Shown: positions 34,262 through 46,916 of the stretch, piece after piece
Layout: each line of letters opens with the position of its first letter
Numbering within the stretch: position 1 is the stretch's first letter
Source: Seminavis robusta
Taxonomy: Eukaryota; Bacillariophyta; Bacillariophyceae; Naviculales; Naviculaceae
Reading direction: 5' to 3'
Length of the DNA stretch: 64,000 bases
NCBI GenBank assembly: GCA_903772945.1
Contig: CAICTM010000286.1
Location: 1 to 64,000, forward strand
The notes under the pieces: generated by a model
Databases searched by the model: none
What the model saw: only the letters and a program-made list of their open reading frames with translations
Told to the model about the DNA's origin: nothing
Made by a program: the position numbers and the translations under genes

Positions 34262-36592
34262 ATGTTTCGTAGCACAACGAAGAAACGAAAGACCAAGACT
34301 GTGACAAGGTTGCGATCTGACAGCGACAATGAAGGAGAAGAGCAAACGGCAGCTCGCGATGACAAGAAGCAGAAATACAAGGACGATGACAGCAACGGCA
34401 AAGCAAGCACCAAACGTGTCAAGGACAAATCCAAGAAAAGCAAAAAGAAGAAAAAGGGGATGGTTGTCAGGTCATTTCAAGTTGGCGGTGGTGATGGTGA
34501 CGATGGTGGAGAAGCTAGTGGCGCTTTGTTGCATTCAAAACCCAAAAAGCGGAAACGACAGGGCGGCCTGGGCTTTGGTGGAGCTCCCACAGTGAAGGTT
34601 CACGACGATGACGACGACTTTGCTACGGCGAATGACAATGACAATCCACAAGATTATGGAAGTTCCTCCTATGGCAGAGAATCCCTGGAAAAGCTTAAAC
34701 AGCAACAACAATACAAGGCAGTGGCCGAAGATGAAAAGAAAGTATCGGAAGATCACGATGAACCTACCACTACTTCAATACGTGTAGAGAACAAGGAGGA
34801 TCCCTCACTGGATGGTGATTACGTTCCTCTGGACGGAAGAGAACCAAGCACAATTTTAACAGGTGACGAAGCTTTGGAATTTGACAGTGAAAACTTTGAG
34901 AAGCAAACCAAAACACAACGAGCTGCTCAGGACCACTTTTACTCTGTCACGGAAGAATCCAATATCCTAGACTCGGAGGATAATCAACAACAAGCCCAAG
35001 AAGCATCAGCATGGGAAGCCGAAATCACACGGCGAGCGGGGGTATCCAGTGGTGGTGGTGACAACAAACAATCAACAAATTCTCTTACTAATACTCCCTC
35101 CAGCAGCAGTGCCATGTCGCTTGCCAAACTGAGAAGCCAATTCCAGTCTACGATTGCGCAGCTGGAGACTCAAACGAGTGATACAGAGAGAGCCTGTGAG
35201 AGACGTAGAGTCGAGCTCTCTCAAACGGAGGCCGAGCTAGAACGTCAACAGAATGAGTTGAAAGATTCTGGAAAAGCATTGGAAGAGTACCAGCAATTGC
35301 GAGAAGACGTCACGTTTTGGGCGGGCGCCTTGAGGGATTTGAAAGCAAAAGTGCAGCCCATTCAAGACGCTTTGATTGATCTAGAGACTGAGATTGCCAG
35401 TCCGACAAAACAACAAGATTGGGAGGATGATATGTGCGCTGTCTTGCATCAGGCTGGTCTCTTGGATCAAGTGCTTGGTCGGCAACCGCCTGATTTTGTC
35501 TTTGAGGACACGACTTCGTATGTAGATGAATTTGGGAGAGATGTCAAGTCACAGCATGCCATGAACCGAGAAAAGCGGATGCGGAGGCTCATTGAAATCC
35601 AACAGAATCACGCACAATCTACCAGCAGTGGCCCTTCGCAAATTTTTATGGATGACTCGGATATCGAGACCTTTCAATTGCGTAGATCTGCTTTGAGAAA
35701 GGCGTTGGACGTTGCCCTCGAGGACCTCGAGGAAGAATATACCCGTCTATCTGGGCTTGCAAGTATCTTTCGCAAGTGGGAAAACACATATACAGATGAT
35801 TACAAGCAGTGTTTTGCGAACTTGAGCCTGGGGGATCTCGCCAGCGTCCTTATCCAAGTCGACATATGCAAGCTTGACGCTCCTGGGGTAGTTGGTTGGC
35901 TAGAGGGATTCAGCGCGAGCAGCAGCAAGGGTGAAAGCAACGATAGTTTTGGTTGGTTGAGACAAATGGGCGAAAAAGATGGGGTGCCTTCTGACGAAGT
36001 CATTGACCGTGTTGTCGAAAAAGTATACATTCCCATATTCGACAATTTGCTTGGGAAATCCGGATACAATGTTGCCAACCATGCTCAAAGTCGGTCGCTG
36101 GGTGCTCTGCACGACCGACTGTCGAAGCTTATTGGGAGCCGCCAACACAAGAAGTTTAGAGCGATAACGCACGAGGTGTTTGACTATATCAAGAAAAGCC
36201 TGGATAATGTTGCGCTGGCTGTGTTGAAGAATGTGGAACCACCCAGCTTGGTGGATGGAGATGACCAACAGGAAGGGGAACAACTACGTTTAGCTATGCA
36301 CGGGGCCACGGATGACCAACTGACGCACGTGACAAGTCTGCTCGTGAACGTTGTCAAGTACTGGGCATCCATTTTGACAAACGAGGAAGGGGGCGCTGAT
36401 TTCGTCTTGGATTTCATTTCAACAAAATATCTCTTCCTGCTGTCATCGCTGAAGGGACGGACCGAGAAGACAACGGAGGAATTCTCGAAGGTGTGGGTGG
36501 CGGTGCAGGATACAAAATGGTTGGAACAGCCAGGGCGAATGCTACAAGCGGCACCTCTCAGAGCCGCAGCGCTAGTTTTTAAGGTCAGCTGA
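34262..36592 (+). CDS. GCFC/PAXBP1-like (GC-rich sequence DNA-binding factor) protein
   Basis: Single ORF; the ATG in CACCATGTTTCG at 34262 is preferred over an upstream in-frame start at 34226. 776 aa. The N-terminal 100 residues are basic with NLS-like KKRKTKTV and KSKKKKK. Residues about 285-390 are a coiled coil (SLAKLRSQFQSTIAQLE, ERRRVELSQTEAELERQQ). The C-terminal half resembles the GCFC domain of PAXBP1/GCFC2/ILP1: ASIFRKWENTYTDDYKQCF, SLGDLASVLIQVDICKLD, PIFDNLL and NHAQSRSLGALHDRL. These proteins act in nuclear transcription or spliceosome disassembly contexts. It is tail-to-tail with the F-box gene, 129 bp apart. Confidence 0.75.
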   Translation: MFRSTTKKRKTKTVTRLRSDSDNEGEEQTAARDDKKQKYKDDDSNGKASTKRVKDKSKKSKKKKKGMVVRSFQVGGGDGDDGGEASGALLHSKPKKRKRQGGLGFGGAPTVKVHDDDDDFATANDNDNPQDYGSSSYGRESLEKLKQQQQYKAVAEDEKKVSEDHDEPTTTSIRVENKEDPSLDGDYVPLDGREPSTILTGDEALEFDSENFEKQTKTQRAAQDHFYSVTEESNILDSEDNQQQAQEASAWEAEITRRAGVSSGGGDNKQSTNSLTNTPSSSSAMSLAKLRSQFQSTIAQLETQTSDTERACERRRVELSQTEAELERQQNELKDSGKALEEYQQLREDVTFWAGALRDLKAKVQPIQDALIDLETEIASPTKQQDWEDDMCAVLHQAGLLDQVLGRQPPDFVFEDTTSYVDEFGRDVKSQHAMNREKRMRRLIEIQQNHAQSTSSGPSQIFMDDSDIETFQLRRSALRKALDVALEDLEEEYTRLSGLASIFRKWENTYTDDYKQCFANLSLGDLASVLIQVDICKLDAPGVVGWLEGFSASSSKGESNDSFGWLRQMGEKDGVPSDEVIDRVVEKVYIPIFDNLLGKSGYNVANHAQSRSLGALHDRLSKLIGSRQHKKFRAITHEVFDYIKKSLDNVALAVLKNVEPPSLVDGDDQQEGEQLRLAMHGATDDQLTHVTSLLVNVVKYWASILTNEEGGADFVLDFISTKYLFLLSSLKGRTEKTTEEFSKVWVAVQDTKWLEQPGRMLQAAPLRAAALVFKVS

Positions 36593-36721
36593 GTCGTCGG
36601 TGGTGGCGGCGAATTCTATCTAGCTAAGCAGCACTAGGGCCCTTTACGTTTTCTTCCTGGCAGCCCACTATCTTTTAATCTTCCTAGCTAGCTACAAATC
36701 ACACATCATCTTTGCTTGCTG

Positions 36722-38214
36722 CTAGAACGGGGCTCCCAGTCTCTGCTCTTCATTTTGATCGGCAACGCGCTCCAGCTCTTGAGGGGCAACAGAAATACTG
36801 AACTCCTCGGTGAGTTCATCCGTCCGCCAGCTGGGGCGGTGGCCACGCCGCGACTTTCGACCTTTCCCACCACCAGCACGCCACAGGGAAGACGGCAACC
36901 TCCACAACGATTTCATTGTCTTCTGGATCCGCTTGCTGGTTCGGCGGGGTCGCGAACCGTCCTGCTCCATGACTGTCGCAATCGCCGGTGATGCCCGGAC
37001 CGGCTCCCTTTCATCCCGGACTCCCAAGTCGTCGGTATGACTATGGCTCAGGTCGCGGCTGCTTTTGTTTGCAACACTGGACTCGGCGTAAGGAACCCAA
37101 TCCGGGATCGACTCTCGGTTACTGCTGGATCCTCCCTTGGCACTATCTCTTTCCGTATTGGAGTTGTTGTACTTTTTCTGTCGTTCATTGACATAGGCGT
37201 AGTGAGACAAGAAACGAGCTGGCAGCAGATGGACGGGAGCCATGTGAGATGAAAACTAATAATTGAAATCGATGGTGTCGCCGCACTAACTGACATACCT
37301 ATTTCCTCCAAGACAAGCAAGGAATCCGTATCCCTGGGAATTCCCGTGGACTGAAAGAAAGATTCCAGGACAGGGTCCAATGCGTTGCGTCCGAACCGGG
37401 CCAGTTGAATCCGAATAGACCGAGCCACGGCCTCCAGAATCTTGGTGTAGTACGCTCCACGATTATCCACCATGAGCATGTGTCGGACGACAGTCTTGTA
37501 CTGTCGCTTCATCAAAAAGTTTGTGTGTGGATTATCATGATAAGTAATATGGGCAATAAGGTTGGACATGTGAAGCGAGTGGCGCCACCACTGTTGCTGC
37601 GACGCGGAACCTGGCCCTGGCTGAATGCACAGAAAGTACTCCTCTTCCTTGCTAGGAATAAAGGTGACTGTCATTTTGACCCAGCTGGAATTGCTGTTGG
37701 ACGGATGATAATACCGCTGACACAAGGGCTGGCTGGCCCAGACGATACGCCCTCCCTTGTCCCTGAGCCAAGAGGGTCGGCTGTCACCCCCTTCTGCAGT
37801 ATCACTGTCCTCAACGTCGGGAAGTTTTCTGCTGACAATATCAGGCGTGTTACCTCTTGTGGCGTGTTCCAGCGGATAAGCCACAATATAAAACTGAGCA
37901 TGTGAGTTCGCCCCGTAGTGCCTCCCTTGCAGCTCCCCCAATCGACAAGACCAACTCCCCGTCAGGGTGACTGAATGAGTGCGATGAGGAAGAAAGGGGA
38001 TCTTGGGCCCTCGTTTCCACTGCACTGCCGTGGTATCTTGCAGATCATCGTCGTACCATGACTTGTAGGGAATCCTCATCGGCAAGGTCGTCATGGACAG
38101 ATCGTCGTAGAAGACCTTGCAGGTTCTGGAAAAGCTGATAGCATCCTGAGGCGACAGAAAGGAGGCAATGCGCACTTTCATCACCGCCGGAAGGTCCAGC
38201 AACGCGTTGTCCAT
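36722..38214 (-). CDS. F-box-like protein
   Basis: Two exons: 38214-37299 and 37218-36722 (GTATGT donor, GCCAG acceptor); 470 aa. Residues 5-45 (LLDLPAVMKVRIASFLSPQD, then AISFSRTCKVFYDD) match an F-box, the Skp1-binding module of SCF ubiquitin ligases. The middle 250 residues (VTLTGSWSCRLGELQGRHYG, VKMTVTFIPSKEEEYFLCIQ) look beta-rich, perhaps the substrate-binding part, but no WD40, Kelch or LRR signature is evident. The second exon is basic and Arg/Ser-rich with PRRTSKRIQKTMKSLWRLPS. Substrates are unknown. Confidence 0.7.
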
Positions 38215-39055
38215 CTTTCCTTCTTTTTCAAAGAGCAGGTGCCTTTACTATTAGCTGTCGATTACCTGTACCTCTATCCTCGGAGCGGAGAGACGACTCG
38301 AATCCTCAGTCGAGAAATGAGGAAATGAATTGGATGGGAATTCAATAGAGCAGCAGCATGAGAACGGAGCAATGCATCGACGGATAATTGTCTGGAAGCA
38401 CGACTGTAGTAGGCCTCGTGTAGGCCCTGGTAGTTCCGACCTCTACCATCGATAGACTAGTATACTGTAGTACGAAACGGAAATGTCTTTGTGCCAGCGA
38501 GGGTCCTGGCATGGAGCAGATTTAAAGATTGGGGCGACTAAAAATGGAGTCATGTTTCTCAAGTTGCAAGACTTTGAGCCTTTAGAGTGTCCACAAAGAG
38601 TACTAATACACTCACCGGTTCAGAACAATGTCCAGTGCCAATTTATACCTGTAAAAAGATTAATCATTCGATCATTCCCAATCCCGTCAAGGTTGGCTGT
38701 GGGGTTTGAAGCCGCATTGGGGTTGACAACATACATTTTTTTTAACATGCGGAACGTTGTGGAGCGTGAGGAGGTTTGGTAGACTACTAGCTAGTAGTAG
38801 TCTGCTAGTAGCTAGTAGCTTCGGAACGAATGGATTGGCTAGCTAGCTAGTAGAGGGGTAGAGAAATGAATGAATGAAAGCAATGGCGACTCTTAGTACA
38901 ACTTATTTAAAAGCTATCATGCTTGTCTCACTGCGATCAAATGAGTTGAGGTAGCTACTTCACACGCCATGCAGGTTGGTAATTAACATGTAGATCTTCA
39001 ACCGAACAAATTTTCCTTGTGGCAAAACTGTAATAATCACATGATACACTTCTCT
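38215..39055. other. Intergenic region, no gene recognised
   Basis: About 840 bp with CTAGTAG/CTAGCTAG clusters at about 38780-38850. A 99-codon plus-strand frame at 38483-38782 has no recognisable domain or splice partner and is not supported. Confidence 0.4.
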
Positions 39056-41926
39056 TTAGAGGAACTCTGCAGGAATACCGCTGCCACGCTGGCTGTGGTG
39101 GGGAGATGGATTCGCAAGGGCAACACGAAGGTCCACCATGTCCATGCAGCCAGGCCAGACTTCCCTCCAAGCGGCACGCATTTCATGGCTGAGTTCCGGG
39201 TGGTTGTTCTCAAAGTCAACGGGGCTGGCAGCAAAGCAGACTAGAACAGCATTCACAGAGCTGCTGACAATGCCAAAGAGCACGCTTGTCACGGCGAGAC
39301 CAAGGACAAAGCCGACACTGTGGGTTGCAAAAGACAGGATAGTGAGCGCACGGTTGACAAACGTACTCGAGAACGCCCAAACGGTGGAACTAGCAACTTA
39401 CACAAACGAGACAGGTCCGGGCTGGCCAATGCTGCTGATGTGAAGGCCTTCAAAACTGTCAATCAACTGTGCGAATAGTCCTGTGGCACCTCCAACGACC
39501 AAGCTCATCATGAGCAAGAGGTTTGGTACTAGATCATCCGTGACAATCATCGTCCAACCACGAGTCCTGAAGAGTTCAGCCGCATTGCTGCCACCATCCA
39601 TAAAGCCATAGCCATAAATGCCAATGTACGTAAAGGCCCAAGCATTGAAGTGATTCGCTAGGCCATCCACGCACGAACTCACGCATGTTTGAATAAAGTT
39701 CATGCATTCATGCACGCACATGAGCGCTGAATCGCTGTCCGCATTGGGACGAAACAGGGCAGAAAGTTGTCGAATTAGTCTGACTGGACCAACCAGCAAA
39801 CTTCCAAAGCAAATCGATCCAAGTGAGTAGAAGACAGCCTTCGAGAAGCAGGCAAAAACGTTTGTTTCCGTTGGGTGATACCACCATGCTGCAATCACAC
39901 TTGCAGTTGTGACTTGGACAACATTCTGGACGGGAAAATTGGAACGCGTAAGATAGGATTCACATTTGAAGGAACTGCCACCAGACGGGGCGCTATTGCC
40001 TAAACTCACCTGAATGACATTGTACGTCCAGTAAAAGGAAACCCCCAGCATCGTGTACACAAAGACTTGCATATTGTGGGATAACACCAAGTCTTCTTCT
40101 TGGATGGCATCATAAACACCGACCACCACAAAGAGGAAGTAGACACAATACAGTAGACAGACAACTTGGAATGAAGCGGCAACTGCAAGGGTTCCCAAGT
40201 TTGCCTTCACACCGGTCAGTGCCGTCGTCAAGTTGGCTGAACAGAAAGGAATCCTATCCCAGACAATGAATGCGTAGGCTACTGACAAGGCGAGGGCAAC
40301 GAATCCAGTGATGGGGACCACATTCTTTGGACTCAAACCTGTTCCAACGGTACCCCAGACAAAACTGATCGTAATGGCCAAGCACAGGGCGACTTGAACG
40401 AATCGTCGTGCAATGGCAGCCATGAGTCCAAACACCAACATGGAAAAGGCTATTCCAAAGAGACCGCTCATACCAGCAACGTAAACCATGTTGGAATAAT
40501 ACAATTTCACTTCATCTCCATTCTCCGAGAGGGCATCATCATTTTGAAAGGCGTCATGCCCGTAGGTGTTTCCCAAGAACACAATGCCAACAATGTGAAA
40601 GAGGAACAAGAGAAGGAAAACCATGTCACGACAGACGAGAGGTTGTTCGATTCCTTTGACTTCCTCCATGAAGAGTTGTGCAGATTGCTGACGCATGTGC
40701 CTCTTTCGGGACGATTCTCGGTGACGAGATTGTCCGTTCTTATGAGCAATAAAGACTGCTTCTCCGCCTCCCGTTCCAGGGACTCCACTTTTAACAGGGA
40801 AGTCAGGCATGCCCATGGAATTGTTTACATTAATGGATCCATATCCAACAGAAGGAGAGGTGGAAACCATGGGAGAGAAGGACACCTTTGAGGATTGTCG
40901 GAGAGACCTAGGTGTTCCCTGTGGAGAAGTCTGGAATGTTTTGCGAGCAGAAGGGGAATCGGGAGTTCCACGGAAGCTGGAAACGAGCTTGGTGAATTCG
41001 TTACGGGGAGAGAATTGCTGACTACGGGGAGGAGGAGGTGGTGGAGGTAGTTCCCCAAAGGCAGGCATACCAGGGTAGGCGCTTCCAGCAGAGTATGTAC
41101 GGCGATGGCTTCCTGAAGCCGACTTGCGCTTACGGCGAGTAGAAGAACGGCCAATGCTCTCGGTGACGGAACCTCCGAGCAAAGCATTCATTTCTCCATG
41201 AGGATCATTCAAGAAGGGTACCGCGGGTGAAGGAGCTCCCATTCCATTATAATAATGGAAGCTGCCTCCGGGAGAAGGAGGGGCCATGGGAGGGAAATTT
41301 CCTGACCAGGATTCGGCACGTCGGTGGCGGTCGGGTGGCATTTGATACTGATGTTGCTGCATGGGATCAATCACCCCTACATTCACAGGGGACATATTGT
41401 ACGGGGAAGGTGCCCTGGGAGGAGGCCCAACAATGGTGGATGGTACTACCATGGATCCATTCGACCCAAACTGGATCTGAGTTGGTGGATCGCGGCTCTT
41501 GAAGCTGGCATCTTCTCCAACACTGCCTCCGCGGGAACGTCCCGAGTGAGGGTTGGTGGGATCCTGTTGGAAGCCATTAACATTGTTAATGGAACGAGGA
41601 CTGGTCCTTAACGGCTCCATCCCTGATTTACCGTTGCTGATATTAGAGTCAACAGACGGTCCACTGGTACTGGAAGCAGCCGTAGAACGATCGCTGGGGG
41701 CAGGTTTAGTGGTACCGACGTTGATGGTATCCAATAACGTGGGAGGTTGACGCTGATACTTGACAGATGTGTTCGGAAGGGGTTCACTGTTGCTACTATC
41801 CGACATGCAAGGGCTGGTATTCGTCCTCGTCACACTTCCTGAGTCTCTTGGACCTTCCTGATCTTCCGGTGCTCGAGCTAAGGGGGATCCAGGTGTCGCC
41901 GCACCACTGTGGGTATCGATTGTCAT
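39056..41926 (-). CDS. Choline transporter-like (CTL/SLC44, Pns1-type) membrane protein
   Basis: Three exons: 41926-40010, 39925-39402, 39317-39056; about 900 aa with the 84-bp middle intron removed. The first 420 residues are disordered, Pro/Ser-rich, with a run of prolines (ELPPPPPPPRSQQ). About ten transmembrane segments follow, beginning DMVFLLLFLFHIVGIVFLG. The block YWTYNVIQ|NVVQVTTASVIAAWWY is the conserved CTL signature and is what places the intron. The C-terminal SCVDGLANHFNAWAFTYIGI and LFGIVSSSVNAVLVCFA are also CTL-like. Transport of choline or related solutes is the family role; the substrate here is unproven. The 84-bp intron (GTGAGT to CCAG) is open and in frame. Confidence 0.82.
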
Positions 41927-42096
41927 GAGAAATGTTTTCTCGTGATCTCCAGCTGCTGAAGCTCTAAACTTGATGGGCTGTACTGTACACTACGGTTCGG
42001 GTACATCCAAAATTGTGTCACATGTGTGATGCCATTGGAGTAGCGCAAAGGTATCCGAGCAAGCCAGCAACCCTTTTTTAATCGTTTTGAATTGAA

Positions 42097-42453
42097 TTAA
42101 TTAATGGACGAATTTGGCAAACTATTGCTTCGATAACCAGACGACGTCATTGTCGGAGCTTTGGACACATCTTCGAGCAGTTGCGTGCGCAGCTTCCTCA
42201 ATCGTTGCTCGAAGCGAGCTCTTTCGTCGTCTTCCGCAAGAATCAACAAAGGAAAAGTGTCTACACGACCCTCTCTGCGGGAGCCAATGCAATGTCTAAA
42301 GCAATCTTTTTGGAGGACGAAAGAGCTTAGAAGATACTCTTGCAAGCAGCTTGCATACGCGGAAGTCTTCCGAGCATGCATTTGTACGAGGGGGGATATA
42401 CCTAATGTAGCGATTGTTACGAGTCCCATTCCGTGAAAACGACAGCAATGCAA
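42097..42453 (-). CDS. Small hypothetical protein
   Basis: 118-codon minus-strand frame between larger genes. The part from YASCLQEYLLSSFVLQKDCF onward, with Cys-x16-Cys-x3-Cys spacing and then a charged helix DDERARFEQRLRKLRTQLLE, has a protein-like composition. The first 20 residues overlap a possible 3' splice site (CATTAG), so the true start may lie in an upstream exon. No family recognised. Confidence 0.35.
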   Translation of the reverse strand: MHCCRFHGMGLVTIATLGISPLVQMHARKTSAYASCLQEYLLSSFVLQKDCFRHCIGSRREGRVDTFPLLILAEDDERARFEQRLRKLRTQLLEDVSKAPTMTSSGYRSNSLPNSSIN

Positions 42454-42926
42454 GGGAAATTCCTCCGAATTGCTCGGTAGTAGTTAGAGTACCGCACGGA
42501 ATGATATCCCCTTGGTTTACGATGCAACCTGGAACGTGCGTTCAATGGACTGACATGAAAGTCAACCCATGCAGCGACAGAATCTAGTTCGCACTCATGC
42601 ATTGGTATAGTGGTAGGACTGACTGGCGCTGCAAGCTGCAAGTTTGGGGTCGTGCAACTACCAGAGTAAAAGTAAGTAAGATGCAGTATCCGGTGCCAGT
42701 ACAAAAGTGAAATTCGATCCAACCTCCATACCGGTACCGTACGGTAGCGGTACGGGGCAGGGAAAAGGCTCCACAGGTCTTGTCGTAGATTTGATGCTAC
42801 CGGTATGGTCTAGCCGCTCGTTGCCATTCACTTCATTCCACTCCTTTGCAGTGTATATTCAATCGTCCCGCGTCGTTCTGCATGTAATTCATTTTCCGAT
42901 AAAGTATTGACCTGTAGCCAACCACT

Positions 42927-45900
42927 TCACCTCCCGGAGCCACGGCTGTTGGTGCGACGCCCACCTCGACCACCACGACCGCGGCCATGACCCCTTCCTG
43001 GTCCCCCGCGTTGACCGGTCCCCCCTCTCTGGTTGGGGCGGACTTGCGGCAGAGAGAAGTCAAAATCTTGCCGAAAACAAGCATCACACAAAACGCAAGC
43101 AATCGTTTCCCTGTCGTACGGAGGAGGAACACTTCCCGACTTCCATGTGAACTTCAGCTTGCGGACCGATCTCCCATTGGTTGAACACGAAGCGCAAGAA
43201 GCCTCCTCCACTTCGACTTTAGACGCTGCGTTGGGCAACCAAATAACGTACGTGCATTTTGGAGTTTTGGAGTAGTTGCTGCAGGAGAGCATTGTCGAAC
43301 CTCGTTGTGTTGATTTCAGCCTTACTTGTCCGACAGCATTCTGATTGTTCTGTCGGCTGGCTTGGGAGCAGAATGGACAAGGGAAAACATCTATCCCAGA
43401 TCCTGATGTTCCGGCAGCCAGTGAACACGTAGGGTGGGTGCATTGGAAGCAGCGAAAGCCGCTATCATTCGAGATACCACCGTGTTCGATTGGAGGATCA
43501 TGGTAGCACTTGGGGCACATGGAGTAACCGTTTCCGTCGTATCCCTCTCCTTTCTGTATGTCGATGACTTGATACGAACAGATGGGGCATTTGAACGGTG
43601 GACCTCCATTCTCCCCCTGCCTCTTCGGCACCACTTTCCCTCGAACCGGAAGCCGAAACCCTTCGGAGCATGTCTGGCAATACAACAACAGGGGTCTTCG
43701 CGTTACACGATTGTTGTTACGGTTGTTATTGTTGTTGTTTTGATGATTGTTGCTATTCTCCTGCTTCAGACTCATCATGGAACTGCAGGTACCACAGAGA
43801 CTGAACTGCTGCTTCACAACCTGTGAAGCCTGGTTCCCGACCCCAACACGCGAGAAACGACGCCCCACGGCAGCATCAAGTTTGGTGGCTTCCGCACGAG
43901 CTGCCATGAATATCTGACGCATTTTCTCCAGGATCCGATTCATAATTTCCGCCTTTTGCTTGGTCCCTGCAGCAACTTGGTTGCATTCGGCCTCGACCTG
44001 CAACAACGAATACAACCATGCGTGAATTAGGACAGCGAGCTGCAAAAACTTCTGCGTTGACTAACTCGGTGATGCGTACCTCGCGTCGTAAATCCGGTTT
44101 GTTCAGCTGATATCCCATGCTGCGTTCCAAGAGAAAACGGTGAGAACCTTTCAATTCCTAGTGTTTGCCAGAGGCATCTACGTGCAAATAAGGGATCAAC
44201 TTACCTGTTGTATCCTTCAACGAGGGCAATGCCGAGCGGCGACGGCAAGAACCGCTGACCAGCGTCTTTCGTGGCATACTGGCGTTCCTGAATTGTAGTG
44301 ATGTGCGCCGCAATGGTCGCATCGGTCCCAATACCGTGACGATCCATGAGCGCAATGAGCTCTGCTTCCGTCAAGGGCTGGGGAGGAGTCGTCTCTCCTT
44401 CCTTCATGGTCAACGTAGAAGGTACAATGCGGCTTCCTATTTCAAGTTCTGGAAGTTCTCCTTGCTGCGTTGACCACCGTTCATGAGGGTGGTAGACCTC
44501 GAGCCAATTGCGTTCCACAATCATCAGCCCTTTGGCTGTAAAATCCTCCGTGCCAATGCGGACAATGAGTTGAGTCTCCTTTCCAACGGCGTCCTTGGAA
44601 CAGCATGCAAGATAGTGTTGGACGATCAGTTTGTAAATGCTGCGTTGCGTCGTATCCGGGATAGTTGCGGGATCCACAGCTTTGCAAGGCGTAATGGGAG
44701 GATGCGCCTTGTCGTCGTTTCGTCCGGCCCTAGGATTTTGAAAGTGTTGGCCATTGTTCGAGAGCAATTTGGATGCATACTGCCGGAATTCTCCGCCATT
44801 GCCGGCAAGATCTTGGATCAGGGGCCTGTGTTGAAACTCTTGTCGAAAGACCTCTGTTTCGGTACGCGGATAGCTAATGTAGCCGTTATTGTAAAGGCTC
44901 TCCGCCGCCGCCATGAGTGTCTCACTGCCAATGCGCAGGAATCGGGAAGCTCGTTTCTGCAGTTCCACTGTCGACAAGGGTACGGGTCGCCATTTCTTTT
45001 TCTGGGTGCCCCTCAGATCAATGACAGTAGCCTGATCTCTGGCATCCATACAGGACTCGTAGAGCACAAGTGTCATGAGTCGGTCATATAAACGACCTCT
45101 CTTCCAGGTGAATTCTATGGATCTTGTCCGCCCTGGTTGTGGATTGACGTTTTGATCATTGTCAGCGCCTGGGACCGGCACGGTAATACGGAGCTCTATG
45201 GACCAGAATTTTTCAGAAACAAAGGTTTCCATGCGAGCCCACCTCTCGACAATGAAACCCAGCGTAGGAAATTGGCAGGGGCCATAGGAGACAACTTGTT
45301 CAGAAAACCCCGAAAACTTTTTCTGGAGTCGAAGAGTTTGAAAGCGAGAGAATGCCGCCCCTACCCTCAAATCCAGCTCACTTCTGGCGTTGACAGCATC
45401 CACAAAATTTTCGTTGACTCTTCCCAGCGATTGAAGGGCCCTTTGAATTTCGCCTGGCAGCACTGTAGAGAATTTGGGACGGAACATGTGCGGGCTAAGT
45501 CGTTGATTCTTTTCTAGACAAACTGTCCTCACTTCATCAGCAATCGCTTCTCCCTCCCGATCACAATCCAGCCACAGAATCACAGCCTGACAATTCCGTG
45601 CCAAATTTCCCAACATTCGTTGCAGTGCATTCATGTCTCCCTTGTAGGAAATTTCCAATGGAGCATGAAACAATTCCCCAGGATCACAGGCACTCCAGCC
45701 AAAGCCATCCGGAAAATCGCGATTGGACAAATGCCCGCGAACTGATGTTGTGATCATTGTGTGCGCTTTGATAGGCGCATTGCTTCGCTGTCCATTTCCT
45801 TGGCGAAAAATCTCTGGAAAGCGAACGTTGTGATGCTCGAAAATCTGTGCCGCCTCTCGTCTCGGTCCTCCGTGTTGTCGACTGCCTTGCATCCCACTAA

Positions 45901-45973
45901 ACACTCCTGCCAAAGCTCGAGCCACGCTGGGCTTTTCCGCCACATTGAGGACGCGGATCTCTCGGTTGCTCAT
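42927..45973 (-). CDS. TOP3A: DNA topoisomerase III (TOP3A-type)
   Basis: Three exons: 45973-44205, 44119-44080 (a 40-nt internal exon) and 43997-42927; 959 aa. The TOPRIM domain starts VLNVAEKPSVARALA and contains LWLDCDREGEAIADEV. The type IA core has SYGPCQFPTLGFIVERW and the catalytic tyrosine in ISYPRTETE at Tyr368. HGIGTDATIAAHI follows. The third exon carries cysteine zinc-finger motifs (CPICSYQ, CPKCYHD, CFQCTHPTC, CPFC) and a terminal RGG-rich tail, as in TOP3A. With a RecQ helicase it dissolves recombination intermediates. A mitochondrial leader is not evident. Confidence 0.92.
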
Positions 45974-46916
45974 TTATTATTTTGTTGTGCGGAAGGAGTT
46001 GAATGTGAAAATGAAATTCAGCAGCATGTTCTTTTTCTTTCTCTGGCGGTAGAAAATGCTGAATTTGAGGGCCAGAATTTGATTGATATTCAATGATTCT
46101 TCCACGTTCTTGCTGCATTGATGTTTGCGTCTGTGGCAGCTCCTGCTTCCATCTATCTAACGCCTCGAACAAACGCGTCTTCTATCCTCAATCAGCAAGC
46201 TGAGATACAGCGTACTACTAGCTAGATAAAAGTGATTCGCTGTCAATGGGCACTTTTCGGATTGTCATTGGTTCTTTCTCATTACTGCGTCCAGAGACAG
46301 CTTGAATTAATTGGAAATTATTCCAAATCAATAATGGTCAAAAATGGAGAAAAGGCATCAAAATGTTCAATTTGTTGGCCCAGCACAAATTTATCAATTG
46401 CAGCAAAAAGTGAGTATACTAAATAATTTACTGGGATTGACAGAGTCAACCCATCACGCCACAGTTCTGTTGCCTCGTGCACCAGGAGTGGGTTGAGATG
46501 CCGGTAGAACAGAATTAGGGCCTGGACAAGGACCTAGGAGGAGTGGGGCCTGGAGATGGACCTCAAGTGGGGCCGAAATGGACCTCAAGTGGGGCCTGGA
46601 GATGGACCAGGAGTGTGGGCTTGGCTGGAGATAGGACAGGATAGATCCAGGTGCGGAGTCAGGAGTGGGGCCTGGAGTGTGGACTCATTTTGACAAGGGG
46701 TGGGCCCAGTGGAGATGGCCCCTGGGTACGATGTACAAGTACTGGCCAAAACTGGGCTGGTGGGTAGCGCTACTCTTATGTTTGTGGTGGATGCAACGGT
46801 TGAATCATTCTCTTTGTGGAGTGCCGTGGTAATGAGTGTCATAGAAATGCCTTTTTCGCTACTGGTATTGTGAGAGGCTACAATTCTTCAGCAACTGGCA
46901 TGTTTGTTTTTGCTAG
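45974..46916. other. Intergenic region with G-rich degenerate repeats
   Basis: Contains the upstream region of the topoisomerase gene and the 3' flank of the kinase gene. 46497-46700 is a cluster of degenerate units around GGGGCCTGGAGATGGACC on the plus strand. No gene supported. Confidence 0.5.
46497..46700. repeat. Degenerate G-rich short tandem repeat
   Basis: Units resembling GTGGGGCCTGGAGATGGACC recur about six to eight times with point changes and variable spacing. Strand asymmetry is strong (few C runs on the plus strand). G-runs could allow quadruplex formation. Confidence 0.7.

Noticed and set aside
38483-38782. 99-codon plus-strand frame
   Set aside because: No domain, no splice partner; composition not clearly coding.
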